64,000 nucleotides of DNA. Source: Desulfosediminicola flagellatus (GTDB taxonomy: Bacteria > Desulfobacterota > Desulfobulbia > Desulfobulbales > Desulfocapsaceae). This document shows, piece by piece, positions 1-9,578 of the stretch. The translations under genes were made by a program, and so were the position numbers. The stretch lies in contig NZ_CP050698.1 of assembly GCF_005116655.2 (NCBI RefSeq), positions 2,324,501 through 2,388,500 on the forward strand. The letters are read 5' to 3'. A model generated the notes under the pieces. That model saw only the letters and a program-made list of their open reading frames with translations, ran no database searches and was not told the origin of the DNA. Each line of letters starts with the position of its first letter. Positions within the stretch are counted from its first letter, which is position 1.

Positions 1-356
1 AACAGCCTGTTAGCAGAAGAAGGGTAAATATATAGAATGCTTTTTTAAGCATCAAGCGCTCCTGGATGTTTCTTTTGTGTTTTTAATGAGTCAAAATATA
101 TGTGTTGTAAAATCAATACATCCGCAAAAGGACAAAACGTTCAAGCATGAAGGGTGTTACCCTGAGTGTTCAGTGACTACATATTGTATCGGACAACAGA
201 CGGAAAAGTATAAGGAAAATTGTTTGTCAGAAAGGCTGGTTTGTAATGCATATTCTATTCTGGTCAATATAAACAAAGAATTGCCCGGAAATCGGTCAGT
301 GCATAAGGTCCGAGAAACGCAGCCTAACAAAATTTCAGAGAATAATAAATAATACA
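1..356. other. Left-edge region without a convincing gene
   Basis: No recognisable gene was found here. A short hairpin (ATGCTT/AAGCAT, 37-52) lies near the left edge and may belong to a gene outside the window. An open frame of 91 codons (77-352, GTG start) has a few scattered cysteines but no Shine-Dalgarno sequence and no family resemblance. It ends five bases before the PHP gene. I treat the stretch as the upstream region of that gene. Confidence 0.4.
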
Positions 357-1196
357 ATGTCATTAGATTTACATATACATTCAACTTTTTCCGATGGGAC
401 ATTACGACCTTCAGAAATAGTTTCACTTGCAAAACGTAAAGGCCTGCAGGCAATATCTATAACAGACCACGATACAACCGAAGGTATTGAAGAAGCGTTG
501 GAGGCTGGGCGTCAGGAAGGAATTGAGGTAATAACCGGTATTGAACTCAGTACCACACATAACGATCGACATATTCATTTGCTTGGATATCTTTTCAATC
601 ATTTGGAACAGAATTTTTTAACAAGCATAGAGAGTATTCAAAAGGCAAGGGATGAACGAAATCTTCGTATCATAGAAAAACTCCAGGCGCTCGGTATTGA
701 TATCACTCTTTCTGAGGTTCAGCAAAGATCTAAGGTTGGTCAGGTTGGGCGTCCGCATATTGCTCAGGTGTTGATAGATAAAGGTGTGGTGAGGTCAATC
801 AATGATGCTTTTTCACGGTTTCTGAAAAAAGGTGAAGTGGCCTATTCTCCGAGAAAATTGTTACGAACAGACGATGCTATCTCACTGATACAGAATGCAG
901 GCGGAATTGCGGTACTTGCACATCCGGTACTTATAGATCGGTCATTATCGGTTCTTCCTGAATTGCTGGATGAATTGGTTCCTGCGGGACTAGGTGGGCT
1001 TGAGGTTTTTTATCCGATTCATTCATCGAAAAATCAAAAACAATTAAGGAAGCTTGCGGACCGTTATGGTCTTGCTGTAACAGGCGGGAGCGACTATCAT
1101 GGTGACATTCGTCCGGGAACTATGCTTGCTGGCGGGAAAAATGTTTATGTACCACTTGAAGTTCTTCAGCAATTGAAGGATATGCTGATAGCTTGA
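357..1196 (+). CDS. PHP-domain phosphoesterase (YciV/TrpH-like)
   Basis: A 279-residue PHP-family metal-dependent phosphoesterase. The N-terminal motif LDLHIHSTFSDG and the later ITDHDT supply the metal-binding His and Asp residues, and further metal ligands are seen in GIELS, LAHPV and GSDYHGD. Length and order match the YciV/TrpH (RNase AM) group, whose members act as 5'-3' exoribonucleases on short RNAs or as nucleotide 3',5'-bisphosphate phosphatases. The substrate here cannot be read from sequence. The ATG at 357 begins directly with the first PHP motif, so little N-terminal extension is possible, although no clear Shine-Dalgarno sequence precedes it. It lies 52 bases upstream of the response regulator on the same strand, so co-transcription is possible. 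Confidence 0.88.
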   Translation: MSLDLHIHSTFSDGTLRPSEIVSLAKRKGLQAISITDHDTTEGIEEALEAGRQEGIEVITGIELSTTHNDRHIHLLGYLFNHLEQNFLTSIESIQKARDERNLRIIEKLQALGIDITLSEVQQRSKVGQVGRPHIAQVLIDKGVVRSINDAFSRFLKKGEVAYSPRKLLRTDDAISLIQNAGGIAVLAHPVLIDRSLSVLPELLDELVPAGLGGLEVFYPIHSSKNQKQLRKLADRYGLAVTGGSDYHGDIRPGTMLAGGKNVYVPLEVLQQLKDMLIA

Positions 1197-1248
1197 AGCC
1201 TGTAGAGAACTTTCAGGATAACCACAAATCGCTCAGGATTAAACGATT

Positions 1249-2637
1249 ATGTATTCTATATTGATTGTAGATGATGAACCGAATTATTTGGTAGTGCTTT
1301 CCGAATTGTTGCGGGATGAGGGGTATGAGGTATTTACGGCTCCCGGTGGTGCCGAAGGCTTTGACATGGTCAAGCAACTCGACCTTGATCTTGTTATCAC
1401 AGATATGCAGATGCCCCAGGTAGACGGGTTGCAGCTGTTGCAGCATATAAAAGAACATAACGCTGATTTGCCGGTCATCATGATAACGGCCTACGCTGAG
1501 GTTGAAAAGGCTGTGAAGGCAATGCAGGCTGGTGCCTTCAGTTATCTTTCCAAACCATTCTCCAACGACGAATTACTGGTAAATATTGAAAAAGCGGTCA
1601 GGCTGTATTCGCTGGTTTTAGAAAATACCCGCTTGCGAAGAGAGATAAAAGGGAAAAGCGGCTTTAGCGGAATGGTCGGTAAGAATCCGCGGATGAAGCA
1701 GGTCTACGAGCTTATTGAAAAGGTTGCACCGACTCCGGCCTCGGTATTGATTTCAGGAGAAAGCGGAACAGGCAAAGAACTCGTCGCCAAGGCTATTCAC
1801 CACAATAGTCCGCGGCAGAACCAGGCATTTATAACCGTAAACTGTGCTGCGCTCTCAGAAAACCTATTGGAAAGTGAGTTGTTTGGTCATGAGAAAGGTG
1901 CGTTTACCGGTGCAGTCGCTATGCGCAAAGGTAGGTTTGAGCTCTCTGATAAAGGAACGATATTTCTTGATGAAATAGGTGAGATTCCTCTTGCTCTACA
2001 ATCTAAGTTACTGAGGGTGCTTCAGGAAAAGAATTTTGAACGGGTTGGAGGTAGCAAGACATTTGATGTCGATGTGCGCATCATCAGTGCCTCAAACAGG
2101 GACCTTAAAGAAGAAGTAGCCCAGGGGCGTTTCAGGGAAGATTTGTTTTATCGATTGAATGTCATTCATGTGTCCCTGCCAGCCTTGCGTGAGCGAATGG
2201 ATGATATGCCGCTGCTGGTAGATTATTTCATTAATAAGTTCAGTGAACAGCTCGCAAAACCGGATCTTACGATATCTCAGGATGCAATGCGGTTGCTGAT
2301 GAATCTTCCATGGGAAGGTAATATTCGCGAACTTGAGAACACCATTGAGAGGGCAGCTATTCTCTGCAATGAGAACACTATTGAAGCTGATGATGTACAG
2401 CCTGATTCACTGCGACCGGTTGAAGAAAATTCCTGGAGCCAGAATCTTGACTTGAAACAGCTGTTACCTGACTCTGTAGGCCTCAATGATGTGCTGTATG
2501 CAGTTGAAGAAAAAATGCTGTTGCAGGCACTTGAAGAGACCGCGTATGTTCAGGCAAGAGCAGCTGAAAAGTTAGGAATAACAAAGAGCTTGCTTCAGTA
2601 TAAAATGAAAAAATATCGTATCAAGAAAAAGCGATAA
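1249..2637 (+). CDS. Sigma-54-dependent response regulator (NtrC family)
   Basis: A 462-residue, three-domain transcriptional activator. The receiver domain (about 1-120) has the acidic pair D8/D9, the likely phospho-acceptor D52, T80 and K102. The AAA+ domain (about 140-380) has Walker A GESGTGKE near residue 170, the GAFTGA loop that contacts sigma-54, and Walker [11 protein letters not shown] Fis-type helix-turn-helix ends the protein (about 420-460, [12 protein letters not shown]). The intact GAFTGA motif predicts true sigma-54 activation. No histidine kinase is adjacent, so the partner and regulon are unknown. An AGGA sequence lies 10 bases before the ATG. It converges with nadK, leaving only 27 bases between the stops. 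Confidence 0.93.
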   Translation: MYSILIVDDEPNYLVVLSELLRDEGYEVFTAPGGAEGFDMVKQLDLDLVITDMQMPQVDGLQLLQHIKEHNADLPVIMITAYAEVEKAVKAMQAGAFSYLSKPFSNDELLVNIEKAVRLYSLVLENTRLRREIKGKSGFSGMVGKNPRMKQVYELIEKVAPTPASVLISGESGTGKELVAKAIHHNSPRQNQAFITVNCAALSENLLESELFGHEKGAFTGAVAMRKGRFELSDKGTIFLDEIGEIPLALQSKLLRVLQEKNFERVGGSKTFDVDVRIISASNRDLKEEVAQGRFREDLFYRLNVIHVSLPALRERMDDMPLLVDYFINKFSEQLAKPDLTISQDAMRLLMNLPWEGNIRELENTIERAAILCNENTIEADDVQPDSLRPVEENSWSQNLDLKQLLPDSVGLNDVLYAVEEKMLLQALEETAYVQARAAEKLGITKSLLQYKMKKYRIKKKR

Positions 2638-2664
2638 GTCGGTTTTTAGCTGGCTATACTGCTG

Positions 2665-3537
2665 TTACGAATTACTATCCTGATTGCCCCAATGCAGCTT
2701 ATTTCTCAGGATAGTAAAATAATTCCGTGTTGAAGAGACAATCAGCATAAGTGAGTGCTCAGCTGGTTCAACCTCAAGTCTGTCACCGTCCTGCATTTCC
2801 CAGCAGGATTGACCATCCACAATAACCTGAGCGCATTCAACATTACCAGCGCTTTCAAATTCTGCGGTAATAGTGTCTGACGCCGGAAGAAGTATTGGTC
2901 TGCTGCTGAGCATGAACGGGCAGATAGGTGTGACCAGGATAGTGTTCAGGCCAGGATAGACCAGAGGGCCACCTGCAGATAAGTTATAGGCGGTTGATCC
3001 GGTTGGTGATGAGAAAATCAGGCCGTCTGCTTTATAGGTGGTGATGTAATCTTCACCCACTCTGGTAGCAAGATGGAGTAGCCGGTCAAGCGTGTTCTTG
3101 TTTATAACGATGTCATTTAATGCAAAGCGGTAGGGCGTGGCATGATCGTTTTTTCTGATTACACGCGTTTTTAGCATAAGTCGGTTTTCCATGACCATCT
3201 TTCCCTGGATGATTCCTTCCAGGGCTGCAACAGTCTCATCTTCTGAAAATTCAGTAAGAAAACCAAGGTTACCAAGGTTTATGCCGGTGACAGGGATTGA
3301 ATACCGGGCAGCCTGTTCGGCAATGTGCAGCAGGGTTCCATCTCCACCCAACACGATAAGGAGATCCATGTCCGGCGTAATGGAATTAATACTGACAGAT
3401 ATGTCTTGTGATGTAAGCCAATTTGCAACTTTTTGCGCATGTTGCATAGCATGAGAATCATCAATCTTGGTGATAATGCCTGCAGAGACGACCTTGATAC
3501 AGCATTCAGATTTGAACGGTTGGCTGATGCTACTCAT
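2665..3537 (-). CDS. nadK: NAD kinase
   Basis: A 290-residue ATP-NAD kinase, the cytoplasmic enzyme that phosphorylates NAD to NADP. The diagnostic [11 protein letters not shown] motif sits near residue 65 and the glycine-rich nucleotide-binding stretch [16 protein letters not shown] near residue 180. Length is normal for the family. The start at 3537 is preceded on the minus strand by CAGGA eight bases upstream. The gene is convergent with the sigma-54 regulator and divergent from the Trm112-like gene, so it is probably monocistronic. Nothing unusual was seen in the protein. Confidence 0.95.
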   Translation of the reverse strand: MSSISQPFKSECCIKVVSAGIITKIDDSHAMQHAQKVANWLTSQDISVSINSITPDMDLLIVLGGDGTLLHIAEQAARYSIPVTGINLGNLGFLTEFSEDETVAALEGIIQGKMVMENRLMLKTRVIRKNDHATPYRFALNDIVINKNTLDRLLHLATRVGEDYITTYKADGLIFSSPTGSTAYNLSAGGPLVYPGLNTILVTPICPFMLSSRPILLPASDTITAEFESAGNVECAQVIVDGQSCWEMQDGDRLEVEPAEHSLMLIVSSTRNYFTILRNKLHWGNQDSNS

Positions 3538-3708
3538 AATAAAGTCCTGAAGGTAACGTGCTGTATAATGGGGTTTAGACCGTATTTACGAGTCTGAAAT
3601 TGCCTAAAACAGGTATTGTGTCGGCGAAGTTCTAATTCAGTTATGAATGAATTTCAATTGCTAATTGATTTATAGCTTGTATCCTTTGCGGGCTTGATTG
3701 AATCATAG

Positions 3709-3746
3709 ATGATAGTCTTGATCGGCAATAGTAAAGATACTATCAT
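3709..3746. promoter_or_regulatory. Inverted repeat in divergent intergenic region
   Basis: Perfect 8-base arms ATGATAGT (3709-3716) and ACTATCAT (3739-3746) are separated by 22 bases. They lie in the 264-base gap between divergent nadK and the Trm112-like gene. This could be an operator or a weak hairpin. An arm pair of this length also occurs by chance, so the call is tentative. Confidence 0.2.
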
Positions 3747-3801
3747 GTTCAAATGATACACCGATTATTTTCAATAAATATAATTAGAAAGGAGGTATGG
3801 T

Positions 3802-3984
3802 GTGATAGATAAGGATCTGCTTGCTATTCTAGCCTGCCCTAAATGCAAAGGGCCTGTGAAGTATAAAGAAGCTGAAGAAGGACTGGCATGCGAGGCGTGC
3901 ATGTTATTGTATGAAATTCGTGACAACATACCGGTGATGGTAATCGAAGAAGCTCGGGAACTTAGTAAAGAGAACGGCGCATAA
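3802..3984 (+). CDS. Trm112/UPF0434 (YcaR-like) small zinc-binding protein
   Basis: A 60-residue protein beginning MIDKDLLAILACPKCKGP. The CPKC pair followed by CEAC is the four-cysteine zinc site of the Trm112/YcaR family. The motif LLYEIRDNIPVM matches the conserved C-terminal part of bacterial members, whose exact role is mostly unknown and which in other lineages activate methyltransferases. The GTG start is fixed by a strong GGAGG at 3791-3795, six bases upstream. An ATG at 3796 reads straight into a stop and is excluded. In proteobacteria such genes often sit near kdsB or lpxK. Here kdsB is about 20 kb away. Confidence 0.85.
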   Translation: MIDKDLLAILACPKCKGPVKYKEAEEGLACEACMLLYEIRDNIPVMVIEEARELSKENGA

Positions 3985-3992
3985 ATATATGT

Positions 3993-4034
3993 ATCCTGCT
4001 GTACGGAATTCCAAGGGAAGCCGCACGGCAGGAT
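3993..4034. terminator. Hairpin between convergent genes
   Basis: A 14-base stem with two G-U-type mismatches (ATCCTGCTGTACGG, 3993-4006, with CCGCACGGCAGGAT, 4021-4034) and a 14-base loop separates the Trm112-like gene from ppsA, which converge. There is no clear T-run on either side. It may act as a bidirectional terminator or as a 3'-end-stabilising stem. Confidence 0.45.
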
Positions 4035-4049
4035 ATGAAATGGCATTAA

Positions 4050-6506
4050 TTATTCTTTAAGCAAACCCAATTCTTTCTCCCGTTCACAAACCAGTAATTT
4101 GGTTTTTACCGCAGTGTCAGGGATAAGACTCATCGAGTCAATACCGCAATCAACAAGAAACAGGGCGAATTCAGGATAGTCTGAAGGAGCCTGTCCACAA
4201 ATACCGATTTTCTTGCCACGTCTTTTGGCGACATCAATCACCATTTTAACAAGAGTCTTAATTGCTTCATTTCTTTCATCAAAAATATGGGCAACAAGGT
4301 CAGAATCACGATCAAGGCCGAGAGTTAGCTGGGTAAGATCATTTGAGCCGATTGAAAATCCATCGAAAATGTCAGCAAAAGCATCTGCTGAGATAACGTT
4401 TGACGGGATTTCGCACATTACATAGACTTCCAACCCGTTTTCGCCCTGAACGAGACCAAACTTCTTGAGTGTCTCGATTACTCTTTTGCCTTCTTCAGGT
4501 GTGCGGCAGAACGGGACCATCAGCTTAATGTTGGTCAGTCCCATTTCGTTTCTGGCTTTGAGCAATCCTTTACATTCAAGCTCGAATGCGTCGATATATT
4601 TCTCATCGTAATATCGTGATGCACCACGCCAGCCTATCATCGGGTTGGATTCAACTGGTTCGTAGAACTTACCACCAATAAGGTTTGCATATTCATTGGA
4701 TTTGAAGTCAGAGAGTCGGACAATAACGTCGCGCGGGTAAAAACCAGCTGCAATACGGCCCACGCCTTCAGCAATTTTATCAATGAAAAACTGACGTTTG
4801 TCATGTGGATATGCGGTAGTTTTTTCCTCTATCTGCTGAACGACTTCGCCGGCTTCTTCATCACCAGACGCTGCTTTCTCAATGAGTTCTTCGAAATTAT
4901 AGAGCGCAAGCGGATGGATACCGATATGGGCATTGATGATAAATTCCTCACGCGCCAGACCTACACCGTCATTTGGAACCTGACATTCGAAAAATGCTTT
5001 TTCAGGAATTCCGACGTTGAGCATAATTTTAGTTCTGGTCTCAGGGATGGAATCAAGGTTCGTGGTGTTGATAGAAAAATCCAGAAGCCCTTCAAACATA
5101 TGTCCGGTTTCACCTTCAGCACAGGATACGGTAATCTTATCTCCGGTGTTAACAGATTCTGTTCCGCTTGTAGTGCCTATCAGGCAGGGGATTCCGAGCT
5201 CTCTAGAGATAATAGCAGCATGGCATGTTCGCCCACCGCGGTTGGTGACGATTCCACTGGCTTTTTTCATTACCGGTTCCCAATCAGGGTCGGTCATGTC
5301 AGTGACAAGCACTTCTCCTGCCTGAAAATCATGTATACCTGCAACTGTTTTTATTACACGGGCTGTGCCCTTACCTATCTTGGCACCAACGGCCTGGCCG
5401 GATGCAAGGATTTTACTGTGCTCTTTAAGAATATAGGTTTCGGTAATATTTCGTGATGTCTGGGAATGAACTGTCTCAGGTCGGGCCTGCACAATAAATA
5501 GTTTACCAGTACCAACGTTTTCACCATCACCATCCTTGGCCCACTCGATATCCATGTTGCGGCCGTAATGGTCTTCTATATGAAGTGCCCACTCAGCAAG
5601 CGTAAGTATATCATCGTCATTAAGGATATATTTTCCGCGTTCCGCTTCAGAGGTTGGGATATTTTTGACTGTCTCCTCTCCTTCTTCAGCATGGCTATAA
5701 ATCATCTTGATATCTTTGCTGCCGATTCGCCTTGAAACAATAGGGCGCTTACCTTCTCTTAAGGTGGGCTTGAAGACATAAAACTCGTCAGGTGTCACTG
5801 CTCCCTGAACAACATTTTCTCCAAGCCCCCATGAACCGGTAATGTAGATTGCATCTTCAAAGCCTGATTCAGTATCAAGAGTGAACAAAACACCTGCACA
5901 TGCAGCATCAGAGCGAACCATTTTCTGTACAACTATAGAGAGGTAAACATCGAACTGGCTGAAGCCTTTGTCGTGGCGGTAAGAGATAGCACGATCTGTA
6001 AAAAGGCTGGCAAAACACTGACTGCAGTAATCGAGAACAGCTTCAGGGCCGCGCACATTGAGATAGGTGTCCTGCTGGCCGGCAAAAGAAGCATCTGGAA
6101 GGTCTTCAGCTGTCGCAGATGATCTGACCGCAACATCTACATACTCTCCATACTCGTCTTCCATTTGTTTGTATGATTTAAGGATAGCGTCGCGGAGATC
6201 TTCAGGAAATTCAGCGTTACGGATAATTTTTCGGACTTTGCGACCACGTTCCTGCAGATTTCTTAAATCATGGGTATCGAGGTCTGATAAAATTTCCAGT
6301 ACCTTTTTGTCAATTCCGGTTGATTCAATGAGGTATTTATATGCGTAGGCTGTAATGGCAAATCCGTGCGGGATATTGACACCTTTAGCAGTTAGGTGTT
6401 GGTACATCTCACCTAACGAGGCGTTTTTGCCGCCAACCAGGTGGACGTCATCAATGGAGATATCGTCAAACCAAAGTATGAATTCTTGTGCATGTTGACT
6501 GCTCAT
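4050..6506 (-). CDS. ppsA: Phosphoenolpyruvate synthase
   Basis: PEP synthase converts pyruvate and ATP to PEP, AMP and phosphate, the entry step of gluconeogenesis from C3 acids. The N-terminal ATP-grasp domain carries VGGKNASLGEM and VAVRSSATAEDLPDASFAGQ. The phosphohistidine domain has the catalytic His in GGRTCHAAIISRELG (near residue 427). The C-terminal PEP/pyruvate-binding barrel includes SIGSNDLTQL and GICGQAPSD. The open frame reaches 6632, but the first 42 codons do not resemble the family. I place the start at the ATG at 6506 (MSSQHAQ), with AGGAG about ten bases upstream, giving 818 residues, close to the usual 790-820. With malic enzyme in the same window this suits growth on organic acids. 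Confidence 0.93.
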   Translation of the reverse strand: MSSQHAQEFILWFDDISIDDVHLVGGKNASLGEMYQHLTAKGVNIPHGFAITAYAYKYLIESTGIDKKVLEILSDLDTHDLRNLQERGRKVRKIIRNAEFPEDLRDAILKSYKQMEDEYGEYVDVAVRSSATAEDLPDASFAGQQDTYLNVRGPEAVLDYCSQCFASLFTDRAISYRHDKGFSQFDVYLSIVVQKMVRSDAACAGVLFTLDTESGFEDAIYITGSWGLGENVVQGAVTPDEFYVFKPTLREGKRPIVSRRIGSKDIKMIYSHAEEGEETVKNIPTSEAERGKYILNDDDILTLAEWALHIEDHYGRNMDIEWAKDGDGENVGTGKLFIVQARPETVHSQTSRNITETYILKEHSKILASGQAVGAKIGKGTARVIKTVAGIHDFQAGEVLVTDMTDPDWEPVMKKASGIVTNRGGRTCHAAIISRELGIPCLIGTTSGTESVNTGDKITVSCAEGETGHMFEGLLDFSINTTNLDSIPETRTKIMLNVGIPEKAFFECQVPNDGVGLAREEFIINAHIGIHPLALYNFEELIEKAASGDEEAGEVVQQIEEKTTAYPHDKRQFFIDKIAEGVGRIAAGFYPRDVIVRLSDFKSNEYANLIGGKFYEPVESNPMIGWRGASRYYDEKYIDAFELECKGLLKARNEMGLTNIKLMVPFCRTPEEGKRVIETLKKFGLVQGENGLEVYVMCEIPSNVISADAFADIFDGFSIGSNDLTQLTLGLDRDSDLVAHIFDERNEAIKTLVKMVIDVAKRRGKKIGICGQAPSDYPEFALFLVDCGIDSMSLIPDTAVKTKLLVCEREKELGLLKE

Positions 6507-6820
6507 TCCTATATTTCTCCTGAACAATTGGGTTGCTGTACATGAAAATGTACAGTAATACAACCTTGGGTGGTGAGTAAATGTGTTTTGATTACCAGTA
6601 CTTCTTGAATTCGTACCGGAAAAATTGGCCAATCATCAATAATTTTGTAAAATAGTACAAATCGTATTGATATATGTCAAGATGGTTGGTTCTGTTGAGG
6701 AAAAAAATCTGTACTTACACCGGAAATTAACATAAGTAAATAATAAGTCATTTCAATATAAATACTGGATTGCCGGTTTATATATGTTAGCACATTGTGC
6801 ATCAAACTGGAGAACAGATT

Positions 6821-8557
6821 ATGTCAAATAAGCACGAATCAGAGAAGTTATTTGCTAAATATGTGGTTAATGGGAATCATGCGGAATCAGACTATTTTCC
6901 CCTAATAAAAGAATTTGTACGTCTACGGGAAGACTCTGGTGATGCGTATTGGCAAACTGAGATTGATAGGGCATACGAACTGGTTCTTGATGAAATATGC
7001 AATAATCGGTCAAAACCGACAGAACCAATTAAGTTCGGTACTTCCGGCTGGCGCGGGCAACTCGGTAAAGATGTTTTTGCCGGTTCGGTGGCATGTGTAA
7101 CAGAGGCGATTGTTGACATGTACGAAGCTACACAGGAAGCTAAAGATCTACTGCCTTATCTGGGTGTCGATAGTTTTGCTGATGCAAAAGAACGAGGTTG
7201 TGTTGTCGGGCATGATAATCGTTTTGCCGGTGGTCTGCTTGCAACTGTTGTTGCAAAGGTACTGAGTGAAGCTGGTTTTAAGGTTTATTTTGCAGGTGAA
7301 TCTACAACAGGGGTTCTCTCTGCAGTAGTGTTAGAGAAACGATGTGCTTTCTCTGTCAACCTGACCCCGTCTCATAATCCGCTTGAATATGGTGGTTATA
7401 AATTTAATGCCGCCGATGGAGGCCCTGCAGCCGCCGAGATTACCGAGACTATTACACAACTGGCGAGAGAAAAAATGTCGGCAGAGTATGTTTTTGATGC
7501 TACCGACATTGATAAAATCGACCCCTTGATCTTTACAGCTGTTGAAAAAATAGATTCCCTTGCCGAGTGGAAAAATCTTGTTCAAAAAAACAGAGCGGTA
7601 CATGGGCTTGATCTGAAAAAGATCATGGAAAGCTTTGCAGCACGACCAGATGTGGTTGTTGCAATTGACAGCGTTCATGGTGCGTCACGATTACATATGC
7701 GTGAATTGCTTCCTTCAGAAGCAGGTGACAGGGTAATTACCTTACGGGATAAACCGGATGTTACTTTTGGAGGAATAGCGCCAGAACCTTCATCTGTAAA
7801 TATGCAGAATGTGTCCGCTGTATTGGCAGCACGAAATGAACCATTAAAACTCGGTGCAATTATTGACCCGGACGGTGACAGAATACGATTTACAGATGGA
7901 TCCAATGAGATCAGTATGAATCAGTTCGGGGCAATGGCTTATCATTATCTTTATGTACATAAAAAGAAAAGGGGGCAGGTGGCCAAAACGGTTGCGACCT
8001 CTAATATGGCCAACAGGCTTGCAGAGGCTTTTGGTGAAGATGTTTTTGAACCGCGCGTAGGATTTAAGGAATTTAAACCAGTAATAGGGAAGGCGCTTGT
8101 CTTCTTCGAAGAATCCGATGGTATCTCAATTATTGGACACACCCCTGAAAAGGACGCATATATCGGTTTGTTGCTTGCGCTTGATATGGTATTAAGCACT
8201 GGGAAAAAAATTGGTGAGTATCAGCATGATATTGAAGAAGAGTATGGTGCTTATTATCCAGACAGGGATGGTATTGAGGTTGCCGTAAAGGGTGATGCTC
8301 TTCAAAAGAAGCTTAATGCGCTTGATCAGTATACTGCTGGCAGCTATTTAAAGATTGGCAACGAAGAGAAAAAAATTGTAAATGTCATTACGATTGATGG
8401 GCGGAAAATGATCCTGGAGGATGGTTCCTGGCTTATGATTCGTCCATCCGGTACCGAGCCCAAAGTACGATTTTATGTAGAGTCACGCACCCAGGATGGA
8501 ACTGCAGACCTGGTGACGACAGCACGACAACTCCTTCAGCAGGTGGGTGTGCTGTGA
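6821..8557 (+). CDS. Alpha-D-phosphohexomutase (phosphoglucomutase/phosphomannomutase family)
   Basis: A 578-residue phosphosugar mutase that interconverts hexose 1- and 6-phosphates through a phosphoserine. The catalytic serine lies in TPSHNPLEYGG (near residue 183), the metal-binding loop is DPDGDRIRF, and the C-terminal phosphate-binding loop is RPSGTEPKVRFYVES. The sequence does not separate glucose from mannose specificity. The start is set at the ATG at 6821 because GGAG (6809-6812) lies eight bases upstream. A GTG at 6797 would add eight residues. It is divergent from ppsA. A mutase next to PEP synthase and a downstream branching enzyme fit a route from PEP to glucose 1-phosphate, glycogen and cell-envelope sugars. 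Confidence 0.9.
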   Translation: MSNKHESEKLFAKYVVNGNHAESDYFPLIKEFVRLREDSGDAYWQTEIDRAYELVLDEICNNRSKPTEPIKFGTSGWRGQLGKDVFAGSVACVTEAIVDMYEATQEAKDLLPYLGVDSFADAKERGCVVGHDNRFAGGLLATVVAKVLSEAGFKVYFAGESTTGVLSAVVLEKRCAFSVNLTPSHNPLEYGGYKFNAADGGPAAAEITETITQLAREKMSAEYVFDATDIDKIDPLIFTAVEKIDSLAEWKNLVQKNRAVHGLDLKKIMESFAARPDVVVAIDSVHGASRLHMRELLPSEAGDRVITLRDKPDVTFGGIAPEPSSVNMQNVSAVLAARNEPLKLGAIIDPDGDRIRFTDGSNEISMNQFGAMAYHYLYVHKKKRGQVAKTVATSNMANRLAEAFGEDVFEPRVGFKEFKPVIGKALVFFEESDGISIIGHTPEKDAYIGLLLALDMVLSTGKKIGEYQHDIEEEYGAYYPDRDGIEVAVKGDALQKKLNALDQYTAGSYLKIGNEEKKIVNVITIDGRKMILEDGSWLMIRPSGTEPKVRFYVESRTQDGTADLVTTARQLLQQVGVL

Positions 8558-8738
8558 ATTTTCATTGATGAAACAACAGTGGTTTATGTGCAGTTATAAC
8601 AGTTACAGATGCCGGAAATGGTTAATTTCTTAGCATTCGCTGAATAGTTACAATCTCAGTTGCTTTTTGCTATTGACGTATTATTGTCAGCTATTGGAAG
8701 ATAATCATACATAGACACTGTTTTTTTAGGAGCTATAC

Positions 8739-9578
8739 ATGTGGGAATATACTGATAAAGTTCAGGAGCACTTTCTGAACCCGAGAAATGTTGGAGAAGT
8801 AGAGAAAATAAGTGGGACCGGTGATGTAGGTTCTCTTGCCTGTGGTGATGCATTAAAACTCACTATCAGCGTTGATGAGAATGACATCATTACAGACGCT
8901 AAGTTTAAAACTTTCGGTTGCGCCAGTGCAATTGCTTCCTCTTCCGCCCTTACAGAGATGGTAAAGGGAATGCATCTTGATGAGGCTTCAAAAATCACCA
9001 ATGAGGATATTGCTAACTTCCTTGGTGGATTACCAAAAGAGAAGATGCATTGTTCGGTTATGGGGCGTGAAGCACTCGAAGCTGCAATTGCTGATTATCG
9101 TGGTTTGATACTTCCTATGGCTGAGGGCGAGGTTGTTTGCGAATGCTTTGGCGTGACAGATATAGAAGTTATCCGTGCAATTAAAGAGTCAAACCTTCGT
9201 TCGGTTGAAGAAATAACAAACTTTACTAAAGCCGGTGGTGGTTGCGGTAAATGTGAAGATAAACTGCGGGAAATTCTTCAGGCCACCGTGAGTGATACTG
9301 TTGAGGCTAAAAAAGAAGCTGATAAGCCAAAACGTATGACTACTCTTCAGAAAATCAAAAAGATTGAAGAAGTGCTTGAGAAAGAAGTTCGTCCAGGCTT
9401 GAAGAAGGACGGCGGTGATATAGAACTTATTGATGTGGATGGTGATTTCGTTACCGTATCGCTTCGCGGCTCATGCAAGAGTTGTGCAAAGTCCCAGACC
9501 ACCATTAAAGAGTTTGTTGAAGTAAAACTTCGTGAGCTGGTACTTGAATCTCTGATTGTGGAGGAAGCTAATTCATGA
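8739..9578 (+). CDS. nifU: Fe-S cluster scaffold NifU (three-domain)
   Basis: A 279-residue modular NifU. The N-terminal IscU-like scaffold (about 1-125) has its three cysteines at C35 (SLACGDA), C61 (FGCAS) and in MHCSVMG near residue 105. The central BFD-like [2Fe-2S] segment (about 130-185) has CECFGV and GGGCGKCE. The C-terminal Nfu domain (about 205-279) has the CKSC pair. All cluster ligands are present, so the protein should be functional. No nitrogenase genes are in the window, and in many anaerobes NifU-NifS serves as the general Fe-S assembly system. TTAGGAG precedes the ATG. The gene overlaps nifS by four bases (ATGA), which implies translational coupling. Confidence 0.95.
   Translation: MWEYTDKVQEHFLNPRNVGEVEKISGTGDVGSLACGDALKLTISVDENDIITDAKFKTFGCASAIASSSALTEMVKGMHLDEASKITNEDIANFLGGLPKEKMHCSVMGREALEAAIADYRGLILPMAEGEVVCECFGVTDIEVIRAIKESNLRSVEEITNFTKAGGGCGKCEDKLREILQATVSDTVEAKKEADKPKRMTTLQKIKKIEEVLEKEVRPGLKKDGGDIELIDVDGDFVTVSLRGSCKSCAKSQTTIKEFVEVKLRELVLESLIVEEANS

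Noticed and set aside
77-352. 91-codon plus-strand frame upstream of the PHP gene
   Set aside because: GTG start without Shine-Dalgarno sequence, no recognisable motif, and composition like non-coding AT-rich DNA. Scattered cysteines alone are not enough.
4803-5456. Long (217-codon) plus-strand frame inside ppsA
   Set aside because: It lies wholly antisense to a well-conserved enzyme and its protein has no family features.
8673-8705. TTGACG with GATAAT upstream of nifU as a promoter
   Set aside because: Spacing is 21 bases, outside the usual 16-19, and no better -10 box is present.
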